From: Rhodocyclaceae bacterium
GTDB lineage: Bacteria; Pseudomonadota; Gammaproteobacteria; Burkholderiales; Rhodocyclaceae
Assembly (NCBI GenBank): GCA_008080565.1
Contig: VIKE01000008.1
Location: 115,709-179,708 of the forward strand
DNA: 64,000 bases
Direction of reading: 5' to 3'
The notes below the pieces were generated by a model, which was not told where the DNA came from, did not search any database, and saw only the letters and a program-made list of their open reading frames with translations. This document shows, one piece after another, positions 33,921-46,209 of the stretch; the first letter of the stretch is position 1, and each line of letters begins with the position of its first letter. The translations under genes were made by a program, and so were the position numbers.

Positions 33921-35828
33921 ATGCTGGTGCGCCGCTACGAAATGCCCTGGCGCCGTGCTTATGAACTCTATGCCGGTATCGCCTGGTGGCTGGCGCTGCT
34001 CTATTTCGTGGGGGTAGGTGTAGTCGGCGCTCTTCCCCGCCAACTAGCACTGCCTCTGGCACTCGTCTGCTTTGCTATGGGCGTACGGCGGATCACCCAG
34101 GCCTTGCACATACTGATCTTGCGCGCGTCGCTGGGCGGACGCAGCATCGAAGTCATTGGCACGAATGCATTGGCCAAATGGTGCAAGGATCCGGCCTCCG
34201 TATTCATCGGATTCGGCTTCGAATGGCAGCCCGTCCATGCGCAGCGGCTCTATGAACTCGCCAAGATCGACTACCGGGAATACGCCGTGTCGCCACGCTT
34301 GCTAGAACTTTTGGGCTACGGCAGCAAACCACAGCCGGACGCCGAGATCGGTTTGCCCTACATCCACGGCGTTGAGCCAAAGGAAGGCCCCTTGCACCGG
34401 CCTCTACAGAACTTCGAGGGTGGCACGCTGCTGGTCGGCACCACCCAGTCCGGCAAGGGGGTCGCGCTGGCCAATCTGATCACCCAGGCGATCCGGCGCG
34501 GCGATGTGGTGATTGTCATCGACCCGAAGAACAGCCGCCGGTTGAAGCGTGTCGTCGAGCGTGCCTGCACTGATTACCGGGAGCCCGATACCTTCCTTGA
34601 GTTCCACCCGGCCTTCCCGGAACGGGGCGTGCGACTCGATTTTACTTTCAACTGGCAGAAACCCACCGAGATCGCTTCGCGCATCCAGTCCATCATGCCG
34701 CCGGACACGGCCGGGGCCTTCTCGGCTTTCGGCTGGGATGCGGTCAACGTCGTGGTACAGGGGCTGGTCGAAATTGAAGAGCGACCTAACCTGATGAAAC
34801 TGACCAAGTACATTGAGGGCGGCATCGATCCCGTGCTGGAGAGTTCGCTACGCCGCTACTTCGACCAAACCCTCGGGACCGATTGGCGTGAATTGCCCAA
34901 CATGAAGAAACTGTTGCATGAGGCCCAGCGCGGCAACCTCAAGCGACCGTCCGAGGCGGCTAGCGCCGATCTGATGGCCTTCGTCGCCTACTACGAGCAC
35001 CACGTCGCCCAGAACCTACGCAACAAGGTGATCGATGCTCAGGTACGGACCTTTCGCCACAACCGTGAGCATTACCAAAAGATCACCGCCAACCTGCTCC
35101 CTATCCTGTCGATGCTGACCTCCGGCGATCTGGGGCGCAGTTTATCTCCCGACCCCTTCGATGCAGACGATGCGAGGCCGATCATGAACTTCGAGAAAAT
35201 CGAGCGTGCCGGCCATGTGTTGTACATGTGCCTCGATTCGCTTCCCGATCCGTCCGTGGCTTCAGCCATCGGCGCCTTGGCGCTGGCCGACCAAGCGGCG
35301 CGTGCCGGCATGCGCTACAACCTGGGCATTTACCGGCGCATCGCGCTATTCGTCGATGAAGTGGCCAATGTGATCAATCAGCCGCTGATTGAAATCCTCA
35401 ACAAAGGTGCTGAGGGCGGCATCTTCACCACCTGCGCGATGCAGACCCTGGCCGACCTGGCCAAGCGGTTGGGTAGCGAGGATGCAGCACGCATGGCGCT
35501 GGGCAACCTCAACAACCTGATCGCACTACGCACCAAGGACCGGCCGACCCAGGACTTCGTCGTCGAAACCTTCGGCAAGACCGCGATTCATACGGTACGG
35601 GTAGGTCTGAGTCATGGTTCCGATGCCCACCTGGGCGACTTCTCGTCGACTTACTCGACTCAACTCTCTGAAAGCCTGGAGGAGATGGTGCCGGCCGATA
35701 TCTTGGGCAAGTTACCCAATCTCCAGTATTTCGCATCAGTGTCCGGCGGCCGGATCATCAAGGGGCGGTTTCCAATCATCGATCCCGATGCGGAGACGCC
35801 ACAAACGCCCACGAAGGTGGCCGCGTGA
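33921..35828 (+). CDS. traD: TraD-type type IV coupling protein
   Basis: 635 residues. Two N-terminal transmembrane helices (about 17-36 and 43-58) precede an AAA+ ATPase domain with Walker A GTTQSGKG (173-180), VVIVIDPKNSRRL and the Walker B-like RRIALFVDEVANV. It hexamerises at the inner membrane and pumps the relaxase-bound strand into the secretion channel. It starts immediately after the relaxase stop and overlaps the DUF4400 gene by four bases. Length and motifs are complete, so this gene looks functional. Confidence 0.92.
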   Translation: MLVRRYEMPWRRAYELYAGIAWWLALLYFVGVGVVGALPRQLALPLALVCFAMGVRRITQALHILILRASLGGRSIEVIGTNALAKWCKDPASVFIGFGFEWQPVHAQRLYELAKIDYREYAVSPRLLELLGYGSKPQPDAEIGLPYIHGVEPKEGPLHRPLQNFEGGTLLVGTTQSGKGVALANLITQAIRRGDVVIVIDPKNSRRLKRVVERACTDYREPDTFLEFHPAFPERGVRLDFTFNWQKPTEIASRIQSIMPPDTAGAFSAFGWDAVNVVVQGLVEIEERPNLMKLTKYIEGGIDPVLESSLRRYFDQTLGTDWRELPNMKKLLHEAQRGNLKRPSEAASADLMAFVAYYEHHVAQNLRNKVIDAQVRTFRHNREHYQKITANLLPILSMLTSGDLGRSLSPDPFDADDARPIMNFEKIERAGHVLYMCLDSLPDPSVASAIGALALADQAARAGMRYNLGIYRRIALFVDEVANVINQPLIEILNKGAEGGIFTTCAMQTLADLAKRLGSEDAARMALGNLNNLIALRTKDRPTQDFVVETFGKTAIHTVRVGLSHGSDAHLGDFSSTYSTQLSESLEEMVPADILGKLPNLQYFASVSGGRIIKGRFPIIDPDAETPQTPTKVAA

Positions 35829-36448
35829 TCCGCGCAGTTGCCATACTATCGCTGCTCATCCTGTTGATTCTGGTGTTGTACGTACCCTCGGCGCATCCGC
35901 CAGAACGATTCCTTGCCCAGTTGCGCGACGAACATCAGATAGCAACTGGGTATTGGGGCCTCCAGCCCGCCACGCATATGCTGGATCGAGCAGTAAGGAT
36001 GCAGGAAGCGACCGCCAATGTCACCCCAATTCCTGCCGCAAAGGATGCGCCTTCGAGATCTGCGGCAAATGGCGCAGTGTTGCTTGAAATGACCTCGGTC
36101 AACCAACGGCTCTTCAACAACCCCTACTTCCGCTCCGTCGATGCTGTGCTCCTGCTTGCCAGCTATCGACTGTCCACCGTGATCGAGTGGTTGCCATGGC
36201 TGCTCGTATTCATACTGGGCGCCCTTGCTGACGGTGGGTTCGCACGACTGATCAAGGCCAAGGAGTTCCTGCAGCACGATCCGGAAATGTACGCGCTATA
36301 TGCAAGCCTGGGGATCATCGTCATCTGCGCGAGCGTCATCGGTTTCGTCCTGCCGGTGACACTACATCCCCTGCTGCTGCCGAGCACGCCATTGATGATT
36401 GGTGTGCTGGCTGGCCGGGCACTGGGGTGTTTTCATAAGCGCGGATGA
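35825..36448 (+). CDS. DUF4400 (TraJ-like) ICE membrane protein
   Basis: 207 residues, GTG start overlapping traD's stop. An N-terminal signal-anchor (AILSLLILLILVLYVPSAHPPE), a periplasmic segment, then helices around VIEWLPWLLVFILGALADGGFARLI, ALYASLGIIVICASVIGFVLPVTL and a short end. The pattern HPPE...R.E...FLQHDPEMY matches DUF4400 proteins located just after traD in SXT/R391-type elements (TraJ/s043). Function in transfer is not well defined. It is the last ICE gene before the metal/sulfur block. Confidence 0.78.
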   Translation: MIRAVAILSLLILLILVLYVPSAHPPERFLAQLRDEHQIATGYWGLQPATHMLDRAVRMQEATANVTPIPAAKDAPSRSAANGAVLLEMTSVNQRLFNNPYFRSVDAVLLLASYRLSTVIEWLPWLLVFILGALADGGFARLIKAKEFLQHDPEMYALYASLGIIVICASVIGFVLPVTLHPLLLPSTPLMIGVLAGRALGCFHKRG

Positions 36449-36494
36449 AACGCTAACCGAATATCCGCCGGGTGTCGGGCAATGCGGATGGCAA

Positions 36495-36548
36495 TTAAGG
36501 CGATAACTCCATCCCCTCCGCTTGCAGCAATTTAAGTTTTTCGGACAT
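36495..36548 (-). other. 17-codon ORF with ribosome binding site, possible truncated gene start
   Basis: On the minus strand, CCAAGGAGCGACCGC precedes ATG and gives MSEKLKLLQAEGMELSP then TAA. It lies just downstream of the czcA remnant and at the edge of the ICE block. The good ribosome binding site suggests the start of a real gene cut off by a rearrangement, but 17 codons are too few to identify. Confidence 0.3.
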
Positions 36549-36580
36549 GCGGTCGCTCCTTGGATCTGATTGATCCGGAC

Positions 36581-40098
<3,518 letters not shown>

Positions 40099-40107
40099 GG
40101 TGATGTC

Positions 40108-41634
40108 CTAGTGATCGTGGCTGGCGCCGGATTTACCCAGGTCGGCCTTGATCAGGAAGCTGTTTTGCGCTGCGTACTGCTCGCCCGCGTTGAGCCCACT
40201 GACGACTTCGGTGAATTTGCCGTCGCTACGCCCCAACTTCACGGGCCGCGCTTCCAGGTTGTCGCCGTAGCGGCCGAAGACGACGGTCCAATCGCGCACA
40301 CTCTGGATCGCCTCCGCCGAGACAGCCACCGGCACCTCGACCTCGTCGGCGACCACTTCGATGTTGACCGGCAGACCGGGACGCCAGATGCCTTTCGGGT
40401 TGGGCAGTACGACCCGCGCCTTTGCAGTCCGGGTCTGCTCTCCGATCAGCGAGCCAACGTAGGAGACCGTGCCGCTGCTCTCAGATTCGAATGCGCTCGC
40501 CTTGACGCTGGCTTTCTGGCCAACCTTGACGGTATTGAGGTCCTTGGCATGGATCGTCATCTCGGCCCACACCGTGGCCAGGTCGGCGATGATGAAGATG
40601 TTGGCGTCGTCCTTGACCGCCTCGCCCAAGGAAAGGTGCTTCTCGATTACGACGCCGTCGATCGGGGCGCGGATCTCGTAGCGCGTCAGATTGCCGCTCC
40701 CGCGCAGCTCGCCGCCGAGCGAAGCGAGTTTTTGTTGCGCGTTCTGGGTCGCAATCTCCGCTTCCTGTAGGGCGTTGCCGGCTTGCAGGTAATCCTGTTC
40801 GGCGGAAATCTTCTCTTCCCACAGTTTTTTCTCGCGGGCGTAGGTCGTACGCGCCAGCGTCAGGCGCTTCTGCGCGGCCAGCAGTTCGCTGCGCTGGTCG
40901 GCCAGCGCCTGGCTGGAAATCACGGCGAGTATCTGGCCCTTGCGCACCTGATCGCCGGCGTTGGCCGCCGCCGATTCGACGATGCCGGTCAGGCGCGGCA
41001 CGATGTGCACCTGGCGATCCTCGTTGAAGCGGATTTCACCGATCAGTTGCAGGGCGCTCTTGATGCGCGCCGGTCCGGCCGTCAGCACCTCGACCTGGTT
41101 CTGCTTGAGTTGTTGATCGGACATGACGACGCGAGCCTCGATCTGCTCGTAGGCAAAACGATACGGCTTGTCGCCGTACTGGGCTGCGATAGTTACGGTG
41201 AACGAATGCGGCTCTTCGACCACCGCATTACCCTTGAGGTAGTCCTTTTCCTTGACGAAACTGAAAGCCTGCGGCGGGCGCCCCAGGCGCTCGATGCTGA
41301 GACTGACCGGGCTGACCGCCGGGTCAAGCGCCTTGCCGTCCTGATAGGTGTAGACGCGAAACTCCGGCTCGACGCCTTGTTCGAAGATGGTGACCTCGAC
41401 ACCATAGCCATCCTGCGTGAACAGCTTCCCACCATGCGGACCTTTCTGGGGGGCACCCGCCTCATGGTGTTCTTCGTCGGCATGCGTGGCCGCTTCCGTG
41501 TGAGCGCCGTGGCCGTGCTCGTCGTTTTCCGGTTGCGACTTGTCGGTACCGAGGATCAGCCCGGCGAGTAGCACGCCGGCTGCGAGAACGCCGGCAATGG
41601 ACAGCGTTTGTTTGTTCTTGAAATCGATTTTCAT
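40108..41634 (-). CDS. czcB: CzcB/CusB-type RND periplasmic adaptor
   Basis: 508 residues. N-terminal anchor (TLSIAGVLAAGVLLAGLILGTDK), then a His-rich stretch (DEHGHGAHTEAATHADEEHHE, about 38-60) likely to bind metal. An extended N-terminal domain with GPHGGKLFTQDGYGVEVTIFE is specific to CzcB-like proteins. The lipoyl/hairpin region is IVESAAANAGDQVRKGQILAVISS...AEIATQNAQQKLASL, and the beta-barrel contains ANIFIIADLATVWAEMTIHAKDL. The gene is intact, unlike its czcA and czcC partners. It ends ASHDH, another possible metal ligand. Confidence 0.92.
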   Translation of the reverse strand: MKIDFKNKQTLSIAGVLAAGVLLAGLILGTDKSQPENDEHGHGAHTEAATHADEEHHEAGAPQKGPHGGKLFTQDGYGVEVTIFEQGVEPEFRVYTYQDGKALDPAVSPVSLSIERLGRPPQAFSFVKEKDYLKGNAVVEEPHSFTVTIAAQYGDKPYRFAYEQIEARVVMSDQQLKQNQVEVLTAGPARIKSALQLIGEIRFNEDRQVHIVPRLTGIVESAAANAGDQVRKGQILAVISSQALADQRSELLAAQKRLTLARTTYAREKKLWEEKISAEQDYLQAGNALQEAEIATQNAQQKLASLGGELRGSGNLTRYEIRAPIDGVVIEKHLSLGEAVKDDANIFIIADLATVWAEMTIHAKDLNTVKVGQKASVKASAFESESSGTVSYVGSLIGEQTRTAKARVVLPNPKGIWRPGLPVNIEVVADEVEVPVAVSAEAIQSVRDWTVVFGRYGDNLEARPVKLGRSDGKFTEVVSGLNAGEQYAAQNSFLIKADLGKSGASHDH

Positions 41635-41642
41635 GGGGGGGC

Positions 41643-42959
41643 CTACGGGTTTGTGACGGCTGTGGCAGAGGGCGAACTGGTCGATGCCTCGCCGAGAATG
41701 CGTTCGATCTCGGCTGCGGACCGGTGCGCCTCGGCCAGCGCGCGCAGATACTGGGATTTGGCCTGAAATGAAGTACGCTGGGCATCCAGCACGTCGAGGA
41801 AGCTGAATTTGCCCAGTTCGAAGCCCTTGGTCGCGGCATCGTAGGCACTTTGCGCCCCGGGCAGGATCTCCCGCCGTAGCGACTCCGTCTCCCCACGTGC
41901 GGAATTCAGTCGCTCATAGGCCAGTGTCAGTTCGTTGGACAGGCGGATTTCGGTGGCCGACAGGTCGTCCCGCGCCTTGTCGGTACGGTGCAGTGCTTCG
42001 AGCAGGTTGCCCTGATTGCGGTCGAACACGGGGATAGGCATCGACAAGCCGAGAATCGCCTGATTTCTGCCTAGTTGTTCATCGCGTTTGGCGCCCAGGC
42101 TGACGGTCACGTTCGGAATGCGCCGGCTGCGTTCGATCTCGGCGAGGGCTTGCCGGCGGTCAACCTCGATTTATGCCCGTAACAGCGTGGGCGACGTGGC
42201 CAGGCGGACGTTCAAATCGGCCAGCGTGGGCAGCGGCGGCAAGGCATCCAGATCACCTTCGGCGCGCTCGAAACGGGGGGTCGGATTGCCCCAGGTGCCG
42301 GCGAGTCGCTTACGCGTTGTCGCCAGTTCACTGACTGCCAGCGTCAATTCAATCCGCACACCGGCTTCAGCCACGCGTGCCTTGGTTTCTTCGACCGGTG
42401 ACACCTTGCCTGCCAGAACCCGCCGCGCGGCGGCGCTGCTGGCGCGTTGCGCCAGTTCGACCGAGCCCTGCGCCAGGCGCAAACGCTCTTGAGCGACGAG
42501 CACATCGAAGAAGGCCGCCACCACGGCGGCGCGAATTTCGGCGCGCTTGGCGTCCAGTTCCGCCGATGCCGCATCGCGGCCGCGCTCGGCGGCATCGATC
42601 CTGGCTGCGCGCTTGCCTCCTAACTCGATCGGCTGGTTCACCTGCAAGGTCGTGGTCCGCGTCGCCTTCTGCGTATCCTCAATGAGCGTTGCAAGCTCCG
42701 GATTCGGGCGGACTTGCGCCTGAATGATCGTGGCTTCGGTCGCCTCCACTTCGCGCCTTGCGCCCCTCAGTTCCGGGCTGGCGCCAAACGCCATGGCCAG
42801 CGCCCTATTCAGGCTGAGCGGGGATGCCGGTTCAACGGCATGCGACGCCCTGACATTACCGATTTCGTCAGTGCCGTTGCGTCCGACATCGACCGTTTGG
42901 GCAAAAGAGGGGTTACATAACAGTGCCGCCAAACCAAGCGGCAATAAACGTCTTCGCAT
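41643..42959 (-). pseudogene. czcC: CzcC-type outer-membrane efflux protein with in-frame stop
   Basis: A TolC-family protein in one continuous frame broken by TAA at 42171-42173. The first 262 residues (signal MRRRLLPLGLAALLCNPSFAQ, LSLNRALAMAFGASPELRGARREVEATEA) end ...SPTLLRA-stop. The frame continues directly with IEVDRRQALAEIERSRRIPNVTVSLGAKRDEQLG to TAG at 41643. Restoring a sense codon (for example CAA or AAA) gives a normal ~437-residue CzcC. The truncated product would lack the second barrel/coil repeat. Confidence 0.85.
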
Positions 42960-43055
42960 CGAACTCTCCAGAAATTACAGGATAAATTCGGCGAAACGGA
43001 GAGCGCTGGCTAAAAAGCGCGTGCTATTTTGAGAACTGGCATCCGTCCCGCCGTA

Positions 43056-43406
43056 TCAGGCGAGCGAGTACCAGTTGGGACGTTCTAGTCGATCCGGAGC
43101 GAGAGACGAATAAATCCGTTCGTCGCCGCGCAACGCAGGTAGCGTGGGCGGCACCGAGGCATGAACAACAAGCTCAGTCAGGAGTCCGAGGAAGCCGGAC
43201 AAATGGCAGTGATCATGCCCACAGTCGAGTTTCCCGGGCTGCTTGCCCGAGTTGGATTTTTCCGAAACCGCTTTGTGATCGTGATCGTGATGACCGAAGT
43301 GCTGCGCGGCTTTCCCCTGCTCGTGCCCGCAATAGTCTGACACCGCCGCCCAGGACACCTGGAGCGGGAGCAGACACAGCATAACGAGGATGAGAAAACG
43401 TCGCAT
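43056..43406 (-). CDS. CzcI-like periplasmic metal-resistance protein
   Basis: 116 residues from ATG 43406 (MRRFLILVMLCLLPLQVSWAA signal peptide). The mature part is Cys/His-rich (DYCGHEQGKAAQHFGHHDHDH, LDCGHDHCHLSGFLGLL) and resembles CzcI, the small secreted protein encoded ahead of czcCBA operons. It lies 97 bases upstream of czcC on the same strand. It likely modulates or buffers metal in the periplasm. The family call is by context and composition. Confidence 0.65.
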   Translation of the reverse strand: MRRFLILVMLCLLPLQVSWAAVSDYCGHEQGKAAQHFGHHDHDHKAVSEKSNSGKQPGKLDCGHDHCHLSGFLGLLTELVVHASVPPTLPALRGDERIYSSLAPDRLERPNWYSLA

Positions 43407-43546
43407 TTGGAACACTTTAATTACTACGGACTTGGTCTGTCAACCTGAAGGGGAGGATTGGCCTTCTGCTGCCTGGATGCACTGAGAAGAAAGGGTTTTG
43501 GCAAGATATGCAAGCTCTAGTCAGCAGGGACCAGCACTGCGGGACG

Positions 43547-44158
43547 CTACGCTAACTCCTGGCGAGCTTGCCGAAGTACGGAAAGCCCTGAGGATAGCGC
43601 CAGTCCGGCCATGATCGCCGCTACTATGAAATCCGGCCAGCCCATCCCGGTGCCGAACACCCCGGCGGCGGCCAACATCACCGCGACATTGCCGATTGCG
43701 TCGTTCCGACTGCACAACCATACCGAGCGCATATTGGCGTCGCCATCGCGGAAGGCGTAGAGCATCAGCGCCACCAGTCCGTTGGCCAATAGGGCCAGCA
43801 AGCCGATGGCGCCCATCGTCAGCGGTTCCGGAGTAACGCCGGAGAATGCGACCCAGATCGTTCGTGCGAACACGAACACGCCGAAACCGGCCATGGTCAT
43901 GCCCTTGAGCAGCGCGGCACGGGCTCGCCAAGTCAGCCCCATGGCGAGGACAGCCAATGAAATCCCGTAGTTCGCGGCATCTCCGGCAAAATCGACGGCA
44001 TCGGCCAGTAGCGAGACCGAACCGGACTGCAGGCCGCCGATGATTTCAACGGCAAACATGGCGGCATTGATCACCAGCGCAGCCCATAAGGCCTTGCGGT
44101 AGCGGGGCGGGATTGGCGTCGTCGGGGTGCAGGCGGTCTGACAATTGCAAGCGGGCAT
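43547..44158 (-). CDS. CadR-linked cation transporter, CDF-like membrane protein
   Basis: 203 residues from ATG 44158, preceded by AAAGGAG; the track start 39 bases upstream lacks such a site. The N-terminus has a metal-binding-like PACNCQTACTP. Transmembrane helices carry NAAMFAVEIIGGLQSGSVSLLADAVDFAGDAANYG, a CDF-type helix pair with the metal-binding Asp pattern, and RSVWLCSRNDAIGNVAVMLAAAG. It is shorter than classical CDF proteins and lacks the cytoplasmic C-terminal domain, as is usual for CadR/PbrR-linked transporters. Probably exports Cd/Zn/Pb or Co. Confidence 0.82.
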   Translation of the reverse strand: MPACNCQTACTPTTPIPPRYRKALWAALVINAAMFAVEIIGGLQSGSVSLLADAVDFAGDAANYGISLAVLAMGLTWRARAALLKGMTMAGFGVFVFARTIWVAFSGVTPEPLTMGAIGLLALLANGLVALMLYAFRDGDANMRSVWLCSRNDAIGNVAVMLAAAGVFGTGMGWPDFIVAAIMAGLALSSGLSVLRQARQELA

Positions 44159-44188
44159 GGCGAGCGCTCCTTTGAATCTGTAGCATGC

Positions 44189-44219
44189 ATTACACACCCT
44201 GTAGTCGCTACAAGGTCAA
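44189..44219 (-). promoter_or_regulatory. MerR-type promoter/operator for the cation transporter gene
   Basis: On the minus strand: TTGACC, a 19-base spacer, TGTAAT. The spacer holds the dyad CCTTGTAGCGACTACAGGG. An over-long spacer with a central dyad is the hallmark of MerR-family activated promoters; it resembles known CadR/PbrR operators. It lies between the divergent transporter and cadR genes. Confidence 0.8.
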
Positions 44220-44271
44220 GCGCGTAAAATAAAGTTTCCCGAAATGCGAGGACCGCGAGAAAGATCAAATC

Positions 44272-44757
44272 ATGAGAATTGGTGAACTCGGGCAAGCCAC
44301 GGGTGTGGATGTCGAAACCATTCGCTACTACGAAAGAACAGGTTTGCTACCGGTACCGGCCCGTAATCCAAACGGCTACCGCGCCTATGCCCCTTTACAC
44401 GTGGAACGACTGGCCTTCATCCGCCATTGTCGGGCTTTGGATATTTCGCTGGCCGACATCCAGCGCTTACTGACGTTTGTTGCGCATCCGGAAAGCGATT
44501 GCCGCGATATCGACCAACTGATTGATGCGCAACTGGCCCGTGTCCAGGCTCGTTTGCAAAGCATGCAGGCATTGGAGCGCCAACTCACCGCCTTGCGCGG
44601 TCGTTGCGGCAACAGCCATCTGGCTGGAGATTGCGGGATTCTTCATGAGTTGGTCACGGCGGCCCAGCATGAAGCGTGTGTCTGTCATGGCGAATCACTG
44701 GTGACTCCCGTTGCGGCGGAGGCGGTCATTGCCCCTTCTGCACCCCGGGGCGCTTAG
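44272..44757 (+). CDS. cadR: CadR-type MerR family metal-responsive regulator
   Basis: 161 residues. The N-terminal MerR DNA-binding domain is MRIGELGQATGVDVETIRYYERTGLLPVPARNPNGYRAY (1-39), followed by the dimerisation helix. The metal loop carries Cys at DCRDIDQL (position ~77) and C..NSHLAGDCGILHELVTAAQHEACVCH, close to the Cd/Pb-binding CadR/PbrR pattern. It divergently controls the cation transporter through the operator at 44189-44219. Four bases separate it from the EamA gene, so it may be cotranscribed with it. Confidence 0.9.
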   Translation: MRIGELGQATGVDVETIRYYERTGLLPVPARNPNGYRAYAPLHVERLAFIRHCRALDISLADIQRLLTFVAHPESDCRDIDQLIDAQLARVQARLQSMQALERQLTALRGRCGNSHLAGDCGILHELVTAAQHEACVCHGESLVTPVAAEAVIAPSAPRGA

Positions 44758-44761
44758 TCCC

Positions 44762-45808
44762 ATGCCTTGGCATCGCGGCATTGCCGTTGCCCTTACAGCA
44801 GCCAGTCTGTTTGGAATCGGTACCCCGTTATCTAAGCTGTTGCTGGCCCAGATCAGCCCCTGGCTGCTAGCAGCTCTGCTCTATCTCGGCTCTGGTATCG
44901 GATTATGGCTGGTGCGCCGGATTCGCCGGATGCCTGGAGTACATCTCGAATATCATGATTGGCGCTGGCTTGCTGCCGCCACTGTGGCCGGCGGTATCGT
45001 CGGCCCGGTAATATTGATGCTCGGCCTGTCGGCCATGCCGGCATCGGGTGTATCGCTGCTGTTGAACGCCGAAGGTGTGCTGACCGCACTACTTGCCTGG
45101 TTCGTCTTCCACGAAAATTTCGACCGCCGTATCGCCCTGGGCATGCTCGCCATCGTCGCCGGGGCACTGGTTCTGAGTTGGCCATCCGATGCGCAGTTCT
45201 CCGGGGCATGGCCCGCGCTGGCGATCCTGGGCGCCTGCTTTGCCTGGGCAATCGACAACAACCTCACGCGCAAGGTCGCACTGGCTGATGCCTCGTTCAT
45301 CGCCATGGTCAAGGGCTTGGTCGCCGGCACCACCAATCTCGCGCTGGCGCTTCTGGCCGGGGCGACCTGGCCGGTGCCCGAAATGGTCGTTCTGGCGGCA
45401 CTACTTGGTTTCGCCAGCTATGGCGCCAGCCTCACGCTCTTTGTCATCGCCTTGCGCCATCTGGGGACTGCCCGTACCGGCGCCTATTTTTCCGTGGCGC
45501 CATTCTTCGGAACGTTGCTGGCGATCCTGTTGCTCAACGAACCGGTGACGCCGCCATTGCTGGCGGCCGGGTTGCTGATGGCCTTGGGTGTATGGTTGCA
45601 TCTGTCCGAGCGGCATGAGCATGGACACCGGCACGAAGCCCTTGAGCATACGCATGAGCATGTCCATGGGGAAAGCGATGACCACCATGACCATGATCAC
45701 CCTGGGCTGGTGCTGCCCGGAACGCGCCATACCCATCGTCACCAGCACGCGCCGATCGAGCATACCCATTCCCACTTTCCCGATGCGCACCATCCGCACA
45801 AGCACTGA
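44762..45808 (+). CDS. EamA/DMT family permease with long His-rich C-terminal tail
   Basis: 348 residues from ATG 44762; the track start at 44711 lies in cadR. Ten hydrophobic helices in two EamA halves (for example GIGTPLSKLLLAQISPWLLAALLYLGSG and FASYGASLTLFVIALRHLGTARTGAYFSVAPFFGTLLAILLLNEPV). The last ~65 residues are extremely His/Asp-rich (HEHGHRHEALEHTHEHVHGE, HHDHDHPG, HTHRHQHAP). Together with cadR upstream this suggests a metal exporter with a cytosolic metal-binding tail; DMT proteins more often move metabolites, so substrate is inference. Confidence 0.85.
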   Translation: MPWHRGIAVALTAASLFGIGTPLSKLLLAQISPWLLAALLYLGSGIGLWLVRRIRRMPGVHLEYHDWRWLAAATVAGGIVGPVILMLGLSAMPASGVSLLLNAEGVLTALLAWFVFHENFDRRIALGMLAIVAGALVLSWPSDAQFSGAWPALAILGACFAWAIDNNLTRKVALADASFIAMVKGLVAGTTNLALALLAGATWPVPEMVVLAALLGFASYGASLTLFVIALRHLGTARTGAYFSVAPFFGTLLAILLLNEPVTPPLLAAGLLMALGVWLHLSERHEHGHRHEALEHTHEHVHGESDDHHDHDHPGLVLPGTRHTHRHQHAPIEHTHSHFPDAHHPHKH

Positions 45809-45817
45809 GAACAAGCA

Positions 45818-46144
45818 ATGATCAAAACCGGTCTGCTGTTTTTTGCCACCGCGCTGGCCGAAATCATCGGCTGCTTCCTGCCTTACCTTTGGCTGCGCAA
45901 GGAGGGCTCGCCCTGGTTACTGCTGCCCGCAGCCATCAGCCTCGCTGTCTTCGTCTGGCTGCTGACCTTGCATCCAGCGGCGAGTGGCCGGGTCTATGCG
46001 GCTTACGGTGGTGTCTATGTTGCGACGGCACTGCTCTGGCTGCGCGTGGTTGATGGCGTAAAACTGTCTGCATTCGACTGGCTGGGGGCTGGAATTGCCC
46101 TGTTGGGTATGGGCATTATCGTGAGTGGCTGGAAGGCGGCCTGA
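45818..46144 (+). CDS. ynfA: YnfA family (UPF0060) small membrane protein
   Basis: 108 residues, four transmembrane helices. The conserved [22 protein letters not shown] and [28 protein letters not shown]...[16 protein letters not shown] identify UPF0060/YnfA, SMR-like proteins of uncertain transport function. It starts 9 bases after the EamA gene, probably in the cadR operon. Confidence 0.93.
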   Translation: MIKTGLLFFATALAEIIGCFLPYLWLRKEGSPWLLLPAAISLAVFVWLLTLHPAASGRVYAAYGGVYVATALLWLRVVDGVKLSAFDWLGAGIALLGMGIIVSGWKAA

Positions 46145-46174
46145 ATAAGGAGCTGATTCGAATAATGCATTTCC

Positions 46175-46204
46175 TTGACGATCAATCCAACAACCGTTAG
46201 ATTG
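46175..46204 (+). promoter_or_regulatory. promoter and candidate ArsR-type operator for the ArsR-rhodanese gene
   Basis: TTGACG and TAGATT are separated by 17 bases. CAATCCAAC-AACC-GTTAGATTG (46183-46204) is a 9-4-9 inverted repeat with one mismatch covering the spacer and -10. The -10 ends only six bases before the ATG, implying a very short or absent leader. The placement predicts autorepression. Confidence 0.6.
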
Positions 46205-46209
46205 TCGTT

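Noticed and set aside
42171-42173. Selenocysteine or other recoding in czcC
   Set aside because: The in-frame stop is TAA, not TGA, and the site matches no redox-active Cys position, so nonsense mutation is simpler.
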